In this document: one piece after another, positions 11,641-23,701 of the stretch | Layout: every line of letters begins with the position of its first letter | Position numbering within the stretch: the stretch's first letter is position 1 | DNA from: Annona cherimola | Taxonomy: Eukaryota; Streptophyta; Magnoliopsida; Magnoliales; Annonaceae | Assembly (NCBI GenBank): GCA_030490835.1 | Contig: CM059971.1 | Span: 54,546,012 to 54,610,011 of the forward strand | DNA length: 64,000 bases | Reading direction: 5' to 3' | Translations under genes and position numbers: made by a program | The notes under the pieces: model-generated | The model's database searches: none | Seen by the model: only the letters and a program-made list of their open reading frames with translations | Told to the model about the DNA's origin: nothing

Positions 11641-12547
11641 CAACACCTCATTTCCCTCCTCCTCCTCCTTTTCTTCCTCCCCTTCTCCAAACCAGATCTC
11701 CAATCCGTCAAAATCCCCCTCCTCGCCTTCAAAGCCGCTCTCCACAAATCCCTCCCTTGGAACTCCTCCCTCCCCATCTGTCAATGGTTGGGCATCCAGT
11801 GCGAGTCCACTCGCTTCATCGTCCTCCGACTCCCTGCCAACGCCCTCGTCGGCGTCATCCCCCCGCCACGATCGGCGACCCCATCGCTCTCCACACCCTC
11901 AGCCTCCGCCTCAACGCACTCACCGTTCCCCTCCCCTCCGACATTGCCCGCTGCTCCCAACTTCGCAACCTCTACCTCCAAGGCAACCACTTCTCCGGCG
12001 ACCCACCTTCATCTTCTCTCTCCAGAACCTCGTTCGCCTCAATGTTGCCGGAAACAACTTCTCCGGCTGCATCCCCACCGACTTTAACCGCCTCTCACGC
12101 CTCGGCACGCTCTACCTCAAGAACAATCGGTTCGACGACCCCATTCCCACCTCAAGCTCCCCGGCCTCGTGCAGTTCAGTGTCTCCTTCAATAAGTTAAA
12201 CGGATCCGTCCCGCTCGATCTACGAACCCATTCCGCCAATTCCTTTCTTGGCAACTCGCTCTGCGGTAGGCCGCTCATCCCCTGCCCTGGAGAGGAGAAC
12301 GATTCCATAGGCTCCCAGACGAAGAAGAAGAAGCTCTCTGGCGGCGTGATCACCGGGATCGCTGTCGGCTCGGCGTTGCATGCTGCCAGAAGAAGAGCAG
12401 CGGGAAGACGAGATCCGTCGACGCATTGCCGAAGAAGAAGATGACGGACGATGAAATGATGGAGAAGTCGGCTGCGGCGGAGCGAAATTGGTTTGAAGTA
12501 GAAGATGGAGGAAAAACGAAGATAGAAAGGACACAAGTAGAAGCACC
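11641..12547 (+). pseudogene. LRR receptor-like kinase fragment (RLK902/RKL1-type), ectodomain only
   Basis: In intact relatives this is a plasma-membrane receptor-like kinase with a short LRR ectodomain. Here a hydrophobic signal-peptide core (SLLLLLLFFLPFSKPDLQS, ~11653-11710) leads into the N-terminal cap (WNSSLPICQWLGIQC), then LRRs with LSLRLNAL, LRNLYLQGNHFSG, LVRLNVAGNNFSG and LYLKNNRF. After these come SFNKLNGSVP, the cap NSFLGNSLCGRPLIPCPGEE and the juxtamembrane KKKKLSGGVITGIAVGSA. The frame changes three times, each compatible with a 1-nt deletion (near 11862, 12003 and 12165). Most of the transmembrane helix is missing: GSAL is followed almost directly by the basic CCQKKSSGKTRSVDALPKKK, in the original frame only after another shift. 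The initiator Met is not evident, and the kinase domain is absent; the sequence loses similarity after about 12480-12547. The family call rests on remembered motif order, so the exact subfamily is less certain. Confidence 0.75.
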
Positions 12548-12647
12548 GTTTTCGATGCACCCCCACCAAATTTTCAATTGCCGAAAATGCCCAATTGCAT
12601 CTCATCCATCAAACAGAAATGAACGGCAGATCGCAAGCTTCCATTGA

Positions 12648-12745
12648 TAGAGGCAGGGGAAGCGCTTCCCATGGGTTGGCGCTCTAAAAAAAATGATTCA
12701 AACACCGCCGCTACGGGCAAAGCTTTATATTTTAATAGTATATGA
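12648..12745. repeat. Palindrome and GC-rich transposon-end-like sequence
   Basis: A perfect 14-bp palindrome GGGAAGCGCTTCCC (12657-12670) is followed by CATGGGTTGGCGC and then by 'AACACCGCCGCTACGGGC'. CCGCCGCTA motifs are common in subterminal repeats of plant CACTA-like elements. The CCAACCCATGGGAAG(C/T)GCTTC block is shared, inverted, with about 6897-6925. No complete element could be delimited. Confidence 0.35.
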
Positions 12746-12777
12746 TTAAAATATATATTCTAGTAAACCAAAATTAA

Positions 12778-13115
12778 TAATTATGTTAATAAATATTTAA
12801 GTATAAAAATTATAATTAAGTTTATTGATCATCCTTATTTTTATTATTAATTAGGAAGTCAGATAAAAGTTACGTTGACATCAAAAAAAAATGAAAGATA
12901 CTTCAAATATGACGGCTAAAAATAAAATTATTCTAAAAAGAAAATATGTATATGTTAGAATTATATTTATAAGTATTTAAGTATAAAAAATATAATTAAG
13001 AATTATATTGATCATCTTTATTTTTATTATTAATTAGGAATTCAAATGAGAGTTACTTCAAATATAAGTGACAAAAATCAAATTATCCTAAACAAATATA
13101 AACATGTTAGAAATG
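12778..13115. repeat. Direct tandem duplication, ~180-bp unit
   Basis: The block TATTTAAGTATAAAA...TATAATTAAG, then TTGATCATC and TATTTTTATTATTAATTAGG, then GTTACTTCAAATAT-type sequence, appears twice with an offset of about 181 bp (near 12790 and 12971). The copies have diverged and are AT-rich and non-coding. Confidence 0.6.
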
Positions 13116-16100
13116 CAATTATAGACGGACGGACCCAAGTTTCAAGTTGAACACTCAGAAGTTCCAAAATATTGTCTTGCGGACATATATTTCTGAAAAA
13201 TTGTTAATGTTTACAATATATAGTTTAATTAATGCTTAAGGAAATAGCAAAGGATTCTTATATAAAAAAATTTATACATATGTTAGTTTTAAAAATGGGT
13301 TACCTCAATGCTTGCATAAGCTTTGCATTTTCTTGTTTTTAACTTTTTGCATGGTTATGTAGGCCAACATATGAAAAATATTTTTATTTTTTAAAAAAAT
13401 GTAAAAATTCATATGCAAAAAGATCTTAATTGAGCCCACTATCTATGCAAAAAATTCGATAAATAAAAAGTAGGCAAAGTAAGCATTGAACCGAAGTCCT
13501 TTCAAAATTTATGTCCTTATTTGTCACATAGTATACCTTTTCTGACGTGTGATGATTATTATATCGAGGCATAATTCTGTTAGCTTGTCTAAGTAATAAT
13601 TTACTTAGCCCATGCCAGTAAACTTATTTTTAATTATTTTTATTTTTCTAAAATATTAATTTAAATGTATTTAATATATAAATAAAGTTTTAACAATTTG
13701 GAGATATGTAAATATTTAGCCATTTTAATGATTAAATAACTCAAATAATCCTATGTTTAAAAATCTAAAAAATATATATACACATCGTCCTAGCTTAACT
13801 ATATGATCATTATTAACTCATCCTATCATTAATTGCTTGAATCTCTAATTCATCATGGTTTTCTTTCAATCACACATACTAGTTCATATTCTACAACTGT
13901 GACACAGATCCTCCACAAGCTAATAATAGTATTCAATACTTGGCTTCTCTCAAGCCCAAAACATATCTTATCATCTGGTAATTTTGTATGAGAGTCATAA
14001 CCGTGTTCAGACCATTTTACCTAAACTCACTGCTAACCAAAAGTATGAACCTTGACTCAATTTGAATCATGGACAACATAAATGATAAAGGCTCTGGCTC
14101 ATCCTTCCCACAGAACTCAACATCATTCAAGTACTCCTGAGTCCATCCTAGTAAGGTGCAGCTCAATCTAACTCATATGCATGCAACCGAGCTCTCTCTA
14201 GCCCATATGTCAAGTGTAATATCATTTTTTTTAATTGGTCATAGGGTACACCACCTTCTTGAGTGGATTGGCCAACATAGATTGCCACCTCAAATATTTC
14301 CCATACGGCTAATATGTTGCCCAATTGACTCGAATCTCATACGTGCTACTCGCGAGTCACGTGGCTCAAATTTGAAACACTCACAACACGCATAGAAGTG
14401 TGCAAGGCGGCTGAACCAAATAAAACCAACGCATGGACCAATCTAGAAATCAGCGAAACTAGAAAAATTCTCACTCTCTTCAACTCCACGCCAAGAACAC
14501 ATGCAACTATACTATGTAATCATATCATGAATTTCTTGCAGCTATCATCATCTTGTACGGTCCCGACTCTCCAACAAATGGCATCCCTCGCCCAAATGGA
14601 TGTCAATAACTTAGAATTTACAGCTCCACTAACTATGATCTTACTTATGTGGACGCAAACAACATGTCTTATCATGCAATCTCTCTCATGGCAACTAATT
14701 AATGCTTATCAAGTGCTTAACCATGTGCATGAACATACATATGATCATATTCATAAAGATGGGCAAAACATATGGCCATATTTAGAATTATCCTCTATTT
14801 ATATTTATGATAATAAAAATAAATTTATAAAAAGATATATGTTATAGCTATGGACATATTTAAGGTTGAATGTAAAATTGTTAAAATTTGAAATAAATTT
14901 AATATACAATGTAGATTTCTTTTGGAAAAAATATTATTTAAAAGGATTTGGTTTTCCTTGGCCTGCTTTAATACTTACGTAAGCATGAAGTTTCCATGCT
15001 ACCTCTCATTGGACTCATTTCCATGAAACTAGCTCTGTACATGGGACATACAAAATCAATAGGTATTTTGAGTTCTCTGTATATAGTGAATTAAAGACTT
15101 TTTGCAGCCTAAATTATGTGGATTCGTAAATAAATATGTCATGCGGTGGATTAGATATATGAATATGGGAAACATTGCTGTTGATTGAGATGAAACTTGA
15201 CTACTAATTAAATATCCTAAATACGATAAAAAATGATTTTAATGGCATGTTTGGCTACAAAGAAAATTGTTTAATATAAAACTTTTTGTTCTTTATAATT
15301 ATTCTATTTTTAATTATTTTTTATATTTTTCTATATAGTTTCCATACTTTTTAATCATTTTACACAACTACTCCCGTAATTAACCTATCTATTTAACTTA
15401 ATTTTCTTCATTGCTCATGTCAAATCACATTAGTTGTTCCTAAACACGATGCATGGGTTATATTTTCATTCATAGTCAAGGTGGGTCAGATAAATGGTCG
15501 TTTGGATTTTTAATTGCTAATGTTCTCAACCCCGATGTATATAATCATACGTTGCCCAGATAAGAACTAAGCACGGATGATATATGAACCACATATAAAT
15601 CCCATCAGCAGCTGGCATTCATTCAATTTTTGCAAATACATTGGATTTCAGGGACGATCCACACACACACATATATATGATAAATTGATAATCATACAGG
15701 CAATGCACATGTGGATGCCTAGATGCGTGCGAATGGTTGTTATACAATCATTCCACAAGATGATGGGCATCTTATTTTTGAAATAAAACCACAAATGATA
15801 CAGCTTTAAGACCAATCCCTGAAATCGAGGCCAACCCACATGGAATTCCAGGCATACACCTTCTTTTGCCTGCCTAAACTAAACCCACTTTTATTTTATT
15901 TTACTTAATTTATTTTAATGCGAATGACGCTATTGTGGCTCAAAAATAAACAAATGATTTTGGCCACAAAACAAAAGCCAAAAGGAAGGGCCAAGCGGCG
16001 CTGCAAACACCCACAAGCCCTTATTTTCAGGGTCGTGGCCTCGGGACTTCCCCCATTGCTACTAAAGGAATCTCTTCCCACTCCACGTCGCCATCGGAAA

Positions 16101-16404
16101 AGCCTAGGCTCTTGTTTTCTGCTTTGGCCTTGTCTGTTTGATTATATGCAGGCGCTGCACATGCACGACTACTTCAATTCATCATCAAATTCATGGCTTT
16201 TCCATATAGGTTCATCTTTATAGATGGAAAAGAACTGAAGCTGTGTTTATTGCAATAATTTGCAATTGCAAGAGTGTGCGTAGCGAGAGTTAAATATGTG
16301 TTCTGATTCAACGAACTCAAACTCTCTGCTCGACCTCACCTTGCTCATTATATGAAATCCACTAAGGTCATTGCGTTTATGTTTATTTGTTCAAGTACGC
16401 AACC
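13116..16404. other. Intergenic DNA, no gene supported
   Basis: The longest plus-strand frames (14156-14395, 14398-14847, 15918-16223) show no recognisable domain, lie in low-complexity or AT-rich sequence, and have no recognisable promoter or partner exons. A foldback-related stretch lies at 13620-13790. An (AC)n/(AT)n microsatellite lies at about 15660-15680. I see no RNA gene in this stretch. Confidence 0.45.
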
Positions 16405-16575
16405 TGGGCACCAGGGCAGTGCCTTGGTGGTAACCTTTATAGTGCTATGGAGCTCGCAAGGGTTCGAATGCAGATATTTGCTTCCTCTGTAACATGAGTA
16501 TTACTGTTGTCTACTCTTACCCTAAGAGTAGGAGTATTTATACCCTAAGAGTAGGAGTATTTATAAGATCTACCT
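16405..16575 (+). mobile_element. Candidate tRNA-derived SINE
   Basis: An A-box-like TGCCTTGGTGG (~16420) is followed about 35 bp later by a B-box-like GGTTCGAATGC (~16465), the spacing of an RNA polymerase III internal promoter. The surrounding 'GCTATGGAGCTCGCAAGGG' is typical of tRNA-related SINE heads. The tail carries a 25-bp direct repeat 'ACCCTAAGAGTAGGAGTAT' (two copies, ~16518 and ~16543). It does not fold as a full tRNA. Its ends and target duplication could not be fixed by eye, and the MULE-like foldback at 16587 abuts its 3' side. Confidence 0.45.
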
Positions 16576-16586
16576 CTATGATGAGG

Positions 16587-16811
16587 GGTCGCGATTTCCT
16601 ACACAACCCATTTTTTATTATTTTTTTTTGAATTTTTTTTAAAATTACCTAAAATGCTACTTATTTTCAAAAAAAAAAATCTAAAATACTTCGAAAATGC
16701 TAAAAATTGATACACATATTAAATACACTTAGATTAACACTTGTATTAAATTTTTTTTAAAAAAAATAAAAAAATAGGTTAATGCACCCGGGTGCAGGAG
16801 ATCGTGGTCCC
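16587..16811. mobile_element. MULE-like MITE, related to the 894-1273 element, perfect 9-bp target duplication
   Basis: The element starts GGTCGCGATTTCC and ends GGAGATCGTGGTCCC, which are inverted relatives of each other. Flanks are ATGATGAGG on both sides (16578-16586 and 16812-16820). The right half, with 'AAAATTGATACACATATTAA', 'ATACACTTAGATTAACA' and 'GGTTAATGCACCC', closely matches the right arm of the 894-1273 element. The left arm has lost most of its matching sequence, so the copy is an asymmetric deletion derivative. Confidence 0.75.
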
Positions 16812-16820
16812 ATGATGAGG

Positions 16821-18587
16821 GTTATGAAAGTACCTAATTTGTAATATCAAGACATTATGATGCAGATGACACCAATAAAAAAAAGTATGCGACCTGGTTT
16901 CATCAAGCCCCATCTTATAATTAATGTGTAGAATGAACACAACAAAATTGGTTAATTTGTATGCCAATTTGTTATACATTCCTTTGAGGGCCGATGCACA
17001 CTATAGTCCACACTAACCCATTAGTAATCCTTTTTTCCTACATTTGACGGGTTGACTTTACTCTTCTACAAGTAATTTCAATTTGGAGTGTTGAACCCAT
17101 ACACTCTTGGTCCATTTTTAGACTTTTCTATCATTGTTACAAGAATGAACCCATAAACCCATGAGCTGATCATAGCGAACATCAAAAACACATTTAACAT
17201 AATCCTTTTAATTATGGGTCGTATCATGATTTTGTAACTATTAATTCAACATCTAAATTGTCCGAATCATTTTTCTTATTTAGATGAATGGTTACGTAAA
17301 TTATTATAGTTAACGTATTTAAGAATGGATGTTAATAATTTTTGATCGTTTATAAACAAGTGCGCATTTTAAAGTAACTCTGGCACACTTAAAGACTATA
17401 ATTAACATGATTTTTGGTACCATAACAAACGAAATAATGTTCTATAATGTGACTTGTCGAATTTTAATTTTTTGTCAAGATGAGCTCAAATGGACAGGTG
17501 AATTCATTGAATTGGTTCCGTTGAATGGTAACCCTTAAAATATAACCCAGCATTCGGGTTTTGTGGACAGTTATATATAGATATAAATAGATAGTCTCCT
17601 TTCCTTCAATTCTCTTTTATACAACTATTCTCATATGGTGATTAGCTAAGAGTTTTATGGTGAGTTTTGAGTGTCGCTGAACATTGACGGTGAAGATTCC
17701 CTGAATACTGAATAATTAATAAATAAGCCTTTAGTTAGAGGAGGCAGAGGTAGGTGTCTTTGCTAATTGCTCCTTTTACTTTTAAAGAGCTCGCAAGCAT
17801 AATCGTTGAACATTAAAGAAAACAGCTAATAAATGAGGCTCACGTGCCTTCTGCCCTTTGTCTATCCAGGGCTATCATCTGTCATATTTAAACCTCACAA
17901 TTCAATCTGTGTGCGTTTCTCACTTATTAGCGCTACCTGGTTATCTGCAGTGTCACCTGATTGTATATTCCAGTGAGTCATTATTCACTAAAGTGAATTT
18001 GTAGTGTTATTTGTATTCGGATATATCTCAGTAGTGCCCGGAAAGATTTAAGATTTTATTGCGGCACCTTATTTCGGGCTTATCTTAATGACTAAACTAA
18101 AATTTTGTACATTCATTTTGTTTAATATTATTTCTAGCTAAATAAAATGGATGGAGTAGATTTTCTATCAACTATCAAAGTATTTAAAATGGAAAGGATT
18201 ACATAGAAGAGGGTTTCTTAAATTATATAAAAAATCATTTCAACAAATTCCTAGGCATACCATAATAGCTTAAAAATAATTACAATCAATGTAAATATGA
18301 AAAATGCTTTGATTCATTAATAGATGCATTAAAATATAACAATGACTTTCAAAATTACTTATCCATCTAATAGTGATGTTTTATATCATTTAAATATACA
18401 ACTTTGAAATTGAGATATAAATCTAAAATTCTTATTGTATTTATTTTAGATGTATTTGAGATTGGCCTTCGATTGAGCATAAACTTGATTTTCTAGTTAA
18501 GTACTGAATTTTAATTCATTATTTTTTATGTGTATTTAGCATTTGATAAAACTTTTAAAAGTAAAAATTTTAGTATAAAACTTTTTG
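16821..18587. other. Intergenic DNA, no gene seen
   Basis: AT-rich sequence with no frame above 70 codons and no recognised domain. No tRNA, rRNA or repeat landmark was identified by eye. Confidence 0.4.
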
Positions 18588-19911
18588 ACACAAAAAGACG
18601 AAAAAGGAGATTTAATCACTACAGGACATTGTTATTAAAACCGGACCGGACCGGCCGGTCGGACCGGTTCGACCGGGAACCGGTCCCGTGTCCGGTTCGA
18701 TTCACTACGGTTCGGTTCAATAGCAAAAAACCGGTCGAACCGGTAAACCGGCGGTCGAACCGGAAAACCGGTTCAACCGGGTTAGACCGGTCGGATAATA
18801 AACTAATAATAAATTAATATATTAAAAAAAAATGAACGATATATAAATATATCAAATTTTCAACACTTACTGATTTGTTTTATTTCTTATTTTTTCAGTT
18901 ATGTTTATAGCGATTCATCAAGGTACCGAGATAAAGAAGAAGAATTCAAGTAACAACAACCAAGCAACAAAGATCATAGCTTATTATAAGTTTAAGTCTT
19001 TCAGGTCAGTTAATGTAGTTAATTATTTAAAACTCACTATTAATTTTTTTCCTGCATGTTTTGTTCTTGTATTGTGGTCCTTAAAATTCAACATATATAT
19101 TTAGGATTTATAAAAATATAAGTTTATCAATATATGTATTTAAAATTTTAAAAATTTTAATATTTATGATATCATAAATATGTCATGCTGACGTCATCGG
19201 TTCGAACCAGACCAGTTCCTTTACCGGTTCAATCACCGGTTCGGTTCTGACAACATTGCTACAGGACGAAATAGCAATACTTTTTGATATTTTAATAGAA
19301 TTTCGGATTTTAGTGAAAAATTGAAGAAAAATTCATAATTTGCAATCCGGACGTCGGATTGGGATGAAGTTTTTTATGAATGCTTAAAATTTTACGATGA
19401 TCATGATAAATGGATTATGATCTATCAAAAATCATGAAACCTGAGCCAAGATTGAACATCAAATGGTAGCCCACTTTTTCATTTAATTTCTGATTTATTT
19501 AAAGTCAAATACATTAAATAAAAAATCACTTTAATTAAATGCAATGGTGCTCAAAGTCCAACAAGGGGGTTGGATGTGCAGGGGTTGTGGGATTTTGAGC
19601 CAAATCCAATGGCCCAGAATTGATCTTATCATGTAATCAATGGTTGAGATTAATTAGTTTTAAAATAATTAATTTTAATTAATTAAAAAATTTATTAAAT
19701 AGGGCTGCTATAGGGGGCGTGAGTAGGGTAGGGGGCTGCACAAAGCTCCAAGTGTTGCATGGGATTTGAAGAAAAAAATTACAATTTAATACCTCAAGCA
19801 AGGGGGTAAATTGTAATTTGATGAAAAATTGAGGAGTATAAATAGGGGCAAGGTGAGAACGTCCAAGTCACCTCATTCTCAACTCAAGCTCGAGAAGTCC
19901 AAGTCTCCCCA
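18588..19911 (+). repeat. Truncated relic of LTR-Y family, interrupted by a hAT-like element
   Basis: Sequence before and after the hAT-like insertion matches the 5' part of the complete LTR-Y copies. Shared blocks are CACAAAAAGACGAAAAAGG, the ATTCATAATTTGCAATCCGGAC block, 'GGTAGCCCACTTTTTCATT', 'GGCTGCACAAAGCTC', 'TTGCATGGGATTTG' and 'GCAAGGGGGTAAATTG'. A TATA box (TATAAATA, 19837-19844) is conserved in position relative to the other copies. The relic stops at about 19911, where a second, complete LTR-Y begins, so the left copy is truncated by it or by recombination. Confidence 0.7.
18627..19258. mobile_element. Non-autonomous hAT-like element with 8-bp target duplication
   Basis: The perfect 8-bp duplication CTACAGGA lies at 18619-18626 and 19259-19266. 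Termini CATTGTTATTAAAACCGG and the complement of CCGGTTCTGACAACATTG-type sequence (right end read inverted as CAATGTTGTCAGAACCG) agree at most positions. The left 160 bp is packed with ACCGG/CCGGT motifs, as is the right 70 bp; such subterminal clusters often bind hAT transposase. No transposase is encoded. The flanking LTR-Y relic reads continuously once the element and one duplication are removed. Confidence 0.8.
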
Positions 19912-21987
19912 TGTGAAACCTGATCTGAGACACGTGTATAAAACCCTAGGGTTATAAACCCTAGGTAATATATTAAGAAAATATACATTCATGAGTATGA
20001 AAATATATGGGAATAGAGGTTAAAATAATTATTTATGAAATTTGGATGAATAGTGAATGTGAATAGCGAAATGTGAATAGTAACTATGTGGTTAAAGTAA
20101 AGTTATAAATTAATCACTTTGGATTAACTTAATCACAAAAAGACGAAAAAGGAAGCTTCCCACTAAAGGACGAAAAGGGAAAAGAGTTGTTTTTGAATTT
20201 TTTAATAATCTTCGAATTTTAAGGTATTTTTGGAGAGAAAATGAAGAAAAATTCATAACTTGCAATCCGGACATCGGATTTGAGTGAAATTTTTTATGGA
20301 TGGTTAAAAATTTATGATGAACATGATGAATGGTGTAAGATATGATGAAAATCATGAATTAAGGATCAAGATGAAATGCCATTTGGAGATCAAAAAGGTA
20401 GCCCACCTTTTTCATTAATTATATTTGACTTTTGGGATAATTTTAATTAATTAAAAAAATCAAATAATTAATGAAAAGCTGCCATGGCTTCTTGGACGTG
20501 GGGGAGGCTTAACTTTTGGGCCAAAATCCAATAGTCCAAAATCAATCTTATCAAAATCAATGGTTGAGATTTAATTAGCTTAAAAAATTTATTTTCAAAA
20601 ATCAAAAATCTTTAAATAAATAGGGGATAGCTAGGGGGTCAGGAGCTTCTGATTAGGGTGGCTGCACAAAGCTCAAAATATTGCATGGGATTTGGAAAAA
20701 ATTATTTAGAATTAAATACCTTGAGCAAGGGGGTAAATTGCAAATATGTGAAAAATAGGGGATGCATGGGATGTCCAAGGCACTCCAAATCCCAGCTTCA
20801 AGTGAGAAAAAATCAAGCCAAAACCCTGCCCCACACGTTCTAGCCAAGAGAGAAGGGAGGAGAAAAGGAAAGAGAGAGAAAGAGAGAAATAGGAGGAGAG
20901 TTCTTCACTTAAGGTTAGGAAATTCTTCCCAAATTTCTTTTGGGTGTTAATTAGGGTAAAATCATGTTTAGATAATGTCTAAGCATGAGAAAATAAGTAA
21001 ATTTATAATGCCTAATTGGAATTATGCCAAAACATCAAAAATTTGGAGCGAAGATAGAGCATTCGGGAAAATCATGTATGAAATGTGAAAATAATGCTCC
21101 AATATTGCTAAATGATGATATGGGATGAATATTTATGATAGTTATGATGTTGTAATGATGATATATTAATTTCATAATTTTTGAATTTAAGAATTATGCT
21201 TAAGAGAAATTATGTTGATTTTCAGTATATGGAGAAAATGATTTAATTAGCCAAGTTAATGATGATAAATTCAAAATTCATGGATTTTTCCATGATATAC
21301 TAACTGAGAGCTATGTCATGGTATTTTTTATTTTTTGAAAAAAATGTCAATTTTTGGAACCTATGAATAGTAACCCACGTTGCTGTGAGCAGTAATCTCG
21401 GGGTGAACAGTAACCCATGAACAGTGATCGTGAACAGTGATGATGAATAGTATCATGAACTGTAAAAAAGCATAAATTGGGTGGGAAAAAATTGAGATTA
21501 GTATTTATATCTTAAAGAATATATAGATGTAATTTTTAAAGGAATTTATGGATAAAAAAATCCATATAAGGAGGTAATGACCAAGTATCTTTATAAGATT
21601 AACCTCTATAGGAATGAGGTAATGAATGATTATAAAGCATGCATGGCAAGCAATCTAAGACATGGAATGATATAGATAAAATATCATTTTTCCTTGTATA
21701 GGAAAATGAAATAAAAAGGTGGAGGACACAGACTGATGAGGTAAGTAAGCAACCCTTTTGAAAATGATTGTTTACTGTTTTATGAAATATATTTAAGGAT
21801 GGCCACTCCTATACTGTTTTACATGAAATGATTGTCAACTTACTTATTAAATGCCTTTTATGAAAATTTTATGGACATGTCATGTCGGCATATGTGTATG
21901 TTCATGGTGCACAATGAAGAGGCTTTGGTGGAGGTAGAAAGCGGATCGAGGATCCCCCTTCACTATTGCCAAGTCGCAAGGGCTGTG

Positions 21988-23687
21988 TGTTGGATCCCGA
22001 ATAGATGGCAAAACCCAAGAGGGGAGGGGTGAATTGAGTTCTTAAAAATTTCTTTGGTAACTTAAAAACTTAACCCCTTGTAGAATTAATCCCCTTGAAT
22101 GAAGAAACTGAATGGAAAGCAAAGTAATAAAGAGAGCAGAAATAAAAGCAAGTAGACAAGGATTTTATAGTGGTTCGGGCAACCTCCCTACTCCACTCTT
22201 CCAAGCTCACACTCCTTGTGACTTGGGTTCCACTATTGTATTCCGCGAATACAACTAGAGCCTCTTGCTCTCTTCTAGATTCTAGCTCTAGGGGGCATCA
22301 ACAACTAGAGCCTCTTGCTCTCTTCTAGATTCCAGCTCTAGGGGGCATATACAACTAGAGCCTCTTGCTCTCTTCTAGATTCTAGCTCTAGGAGGCATCA
22401 AACACTTAGCACAAGTAGGTGATGAGTCACACTCCAATCACACACTACTTTGCTACCACTTGATCTTAGCTACGCAAGCTAAATCAAGTTCAACACAAAC
22501 AAGTAAACAATAAAAGTAAACTACACTTTACAGGTGTGTAGAAACGATTTAGCGCAGGGAAGAACTTGTAGATGATGGCTTTGAAGTTTCTGAATGTAGC
22601 TCTTGCAACTTGAAACACAATTCTTCCTCCTTGAGTGATTTGATCTCTTTGAAGCTCTTATGGATATGAGTTATGCTCACTTAATGATCCTCTTGTACCT
22701 CCTTCGTTCACAATGGGTTGTATTTATAAGTTTGGAGGGAATCCGAACGTTAGAAGGTTGGTGGCGCGCATTTAATGCGCCAACGTTCGAAAATAATCCG
22801 ACCGTTGCGACCCAAGTCGCAGTCGGAGTCGACTTCGGATGCGACTTCACCCAAGTCGCAGATGGAGTCGACTTCGGGTGCGACTTCGCTTCTTCGTCGC
22901 AGCTTCAAGTTCCAGTCAGGGTCGACTTGGGTTCTCGACTTGACCCAAGTCGCAGGTGAAGTCGACTTCGGGTGCGACTTCACCTCGGCAGTTTGCTTTA
23001 TGAACTTGAATAATTTCGAGATGCTTTGTTACTTCATGCCTTTGCTTCTTTTGTATTTTTCATGTCTTGAATCATTGAGTCTTGCTTTCATTAGCTCCAT
23101 GATCTCCAAACCTTTGACTTGATAGACTTGATTTGATCTTGAACACCTTGAAACTTTTTGTCTTGGACTTGAGAGGCTTTGAGTTGATTTTTGAAATCAT
23201 TTAATCTTGAAACTACATCTTTGATCTTTGAAAGAAGCTTGAATCAGTATCTTTGAATCTCCAAAACCTCAAGTCGCACTTCGGGGTCGACTTTGTTCGC
23301 GACTTCACCCAAGTCGCAACTGGAGTCGACTTCACTTGCGACTTCGATATTCTGCTGCTCCGAAATTCAACTCTGGAAGAAATTGCACGACTGAAGTCGA
23401 TATCGAGGTCGACTTCGTCTGCGACTTGGCTACCCAAGTCGCATGTGGAGTCGACTTGACCTGCGACTTCACTTGGTCTTCTTCTCATTTCAGCTCTGGA
23501 CGTTCTGCATGTTTGAAGTCGATCATGGAGTCGACTTGGGGATCGACTTGGCCTTCCTAACTTGATTTTCTTCAAATGTATATTCCTTAAGACATTTCAC
23601 AAACTTGTTAGTAGCCAAGACTTTTCTCAAATTGATTTGTTAATCATCAAAACATAGATTTAGCTAGTTTTCCTCATGTTTCCAACA
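21988..23687 (-). repeat. 3' LTR of element A, 1700 bp
   Basis: Bounded by TGTTGG...CCAACA. In transcription order it holds GTCGAC arrays (23560-23270 and 22985-22805, nine GTCGAC in all), a TATA box (TATAAATA, complement of 22721-22728) and three copies of a ~50-bp VNTR (22254-22400). The terminal block is written on the plus strand as 'ATGGCAAAACCCAAGAGGGG'. It is 39 bp longer than the 5' LTR because of one extra array unit near 22812-22870. Confidence 0.93.
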
Positions 23688-23701
23688 ATCTCCCCCTTTT
23701 T
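23688..23701 (-). promoter_or_regulatory. Polypurine tract of element A
   Basis: The complement reads AAAAAGGGGGAGAT directly against the 3' LTR, the site at which plus-strand DNA synthesis is primed. More GGGGGAG-type tracts lie further upstream (around 23980 and 24035-24065, written as CTCCCCC on the plus strand), the multiple-tract arrangement described for Sireviruses. Confidence 0.9.

Noticed and set aside
14156..14847. Two consecutive plus-strand frames (79 and 149 codons)
   Set aside because: No domain, no similarity that I recognise, and low-complexity His/Leu/Thr content.
16405..16480. Functional tRNA gene
   Set aside because: A- and B-box-like motifs are present, but no cloverleaf with anticodon and acceptor stems forms; a SINE head explains it better.
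22800..23560. GTCGAC arrays as a CRISPR-like repeat-spacer array
   Set aside because: Repeats are palindromic, of variable spacing, lie inside LTRs of plant retrotransposons and have no cas genes; spacers are not unique.
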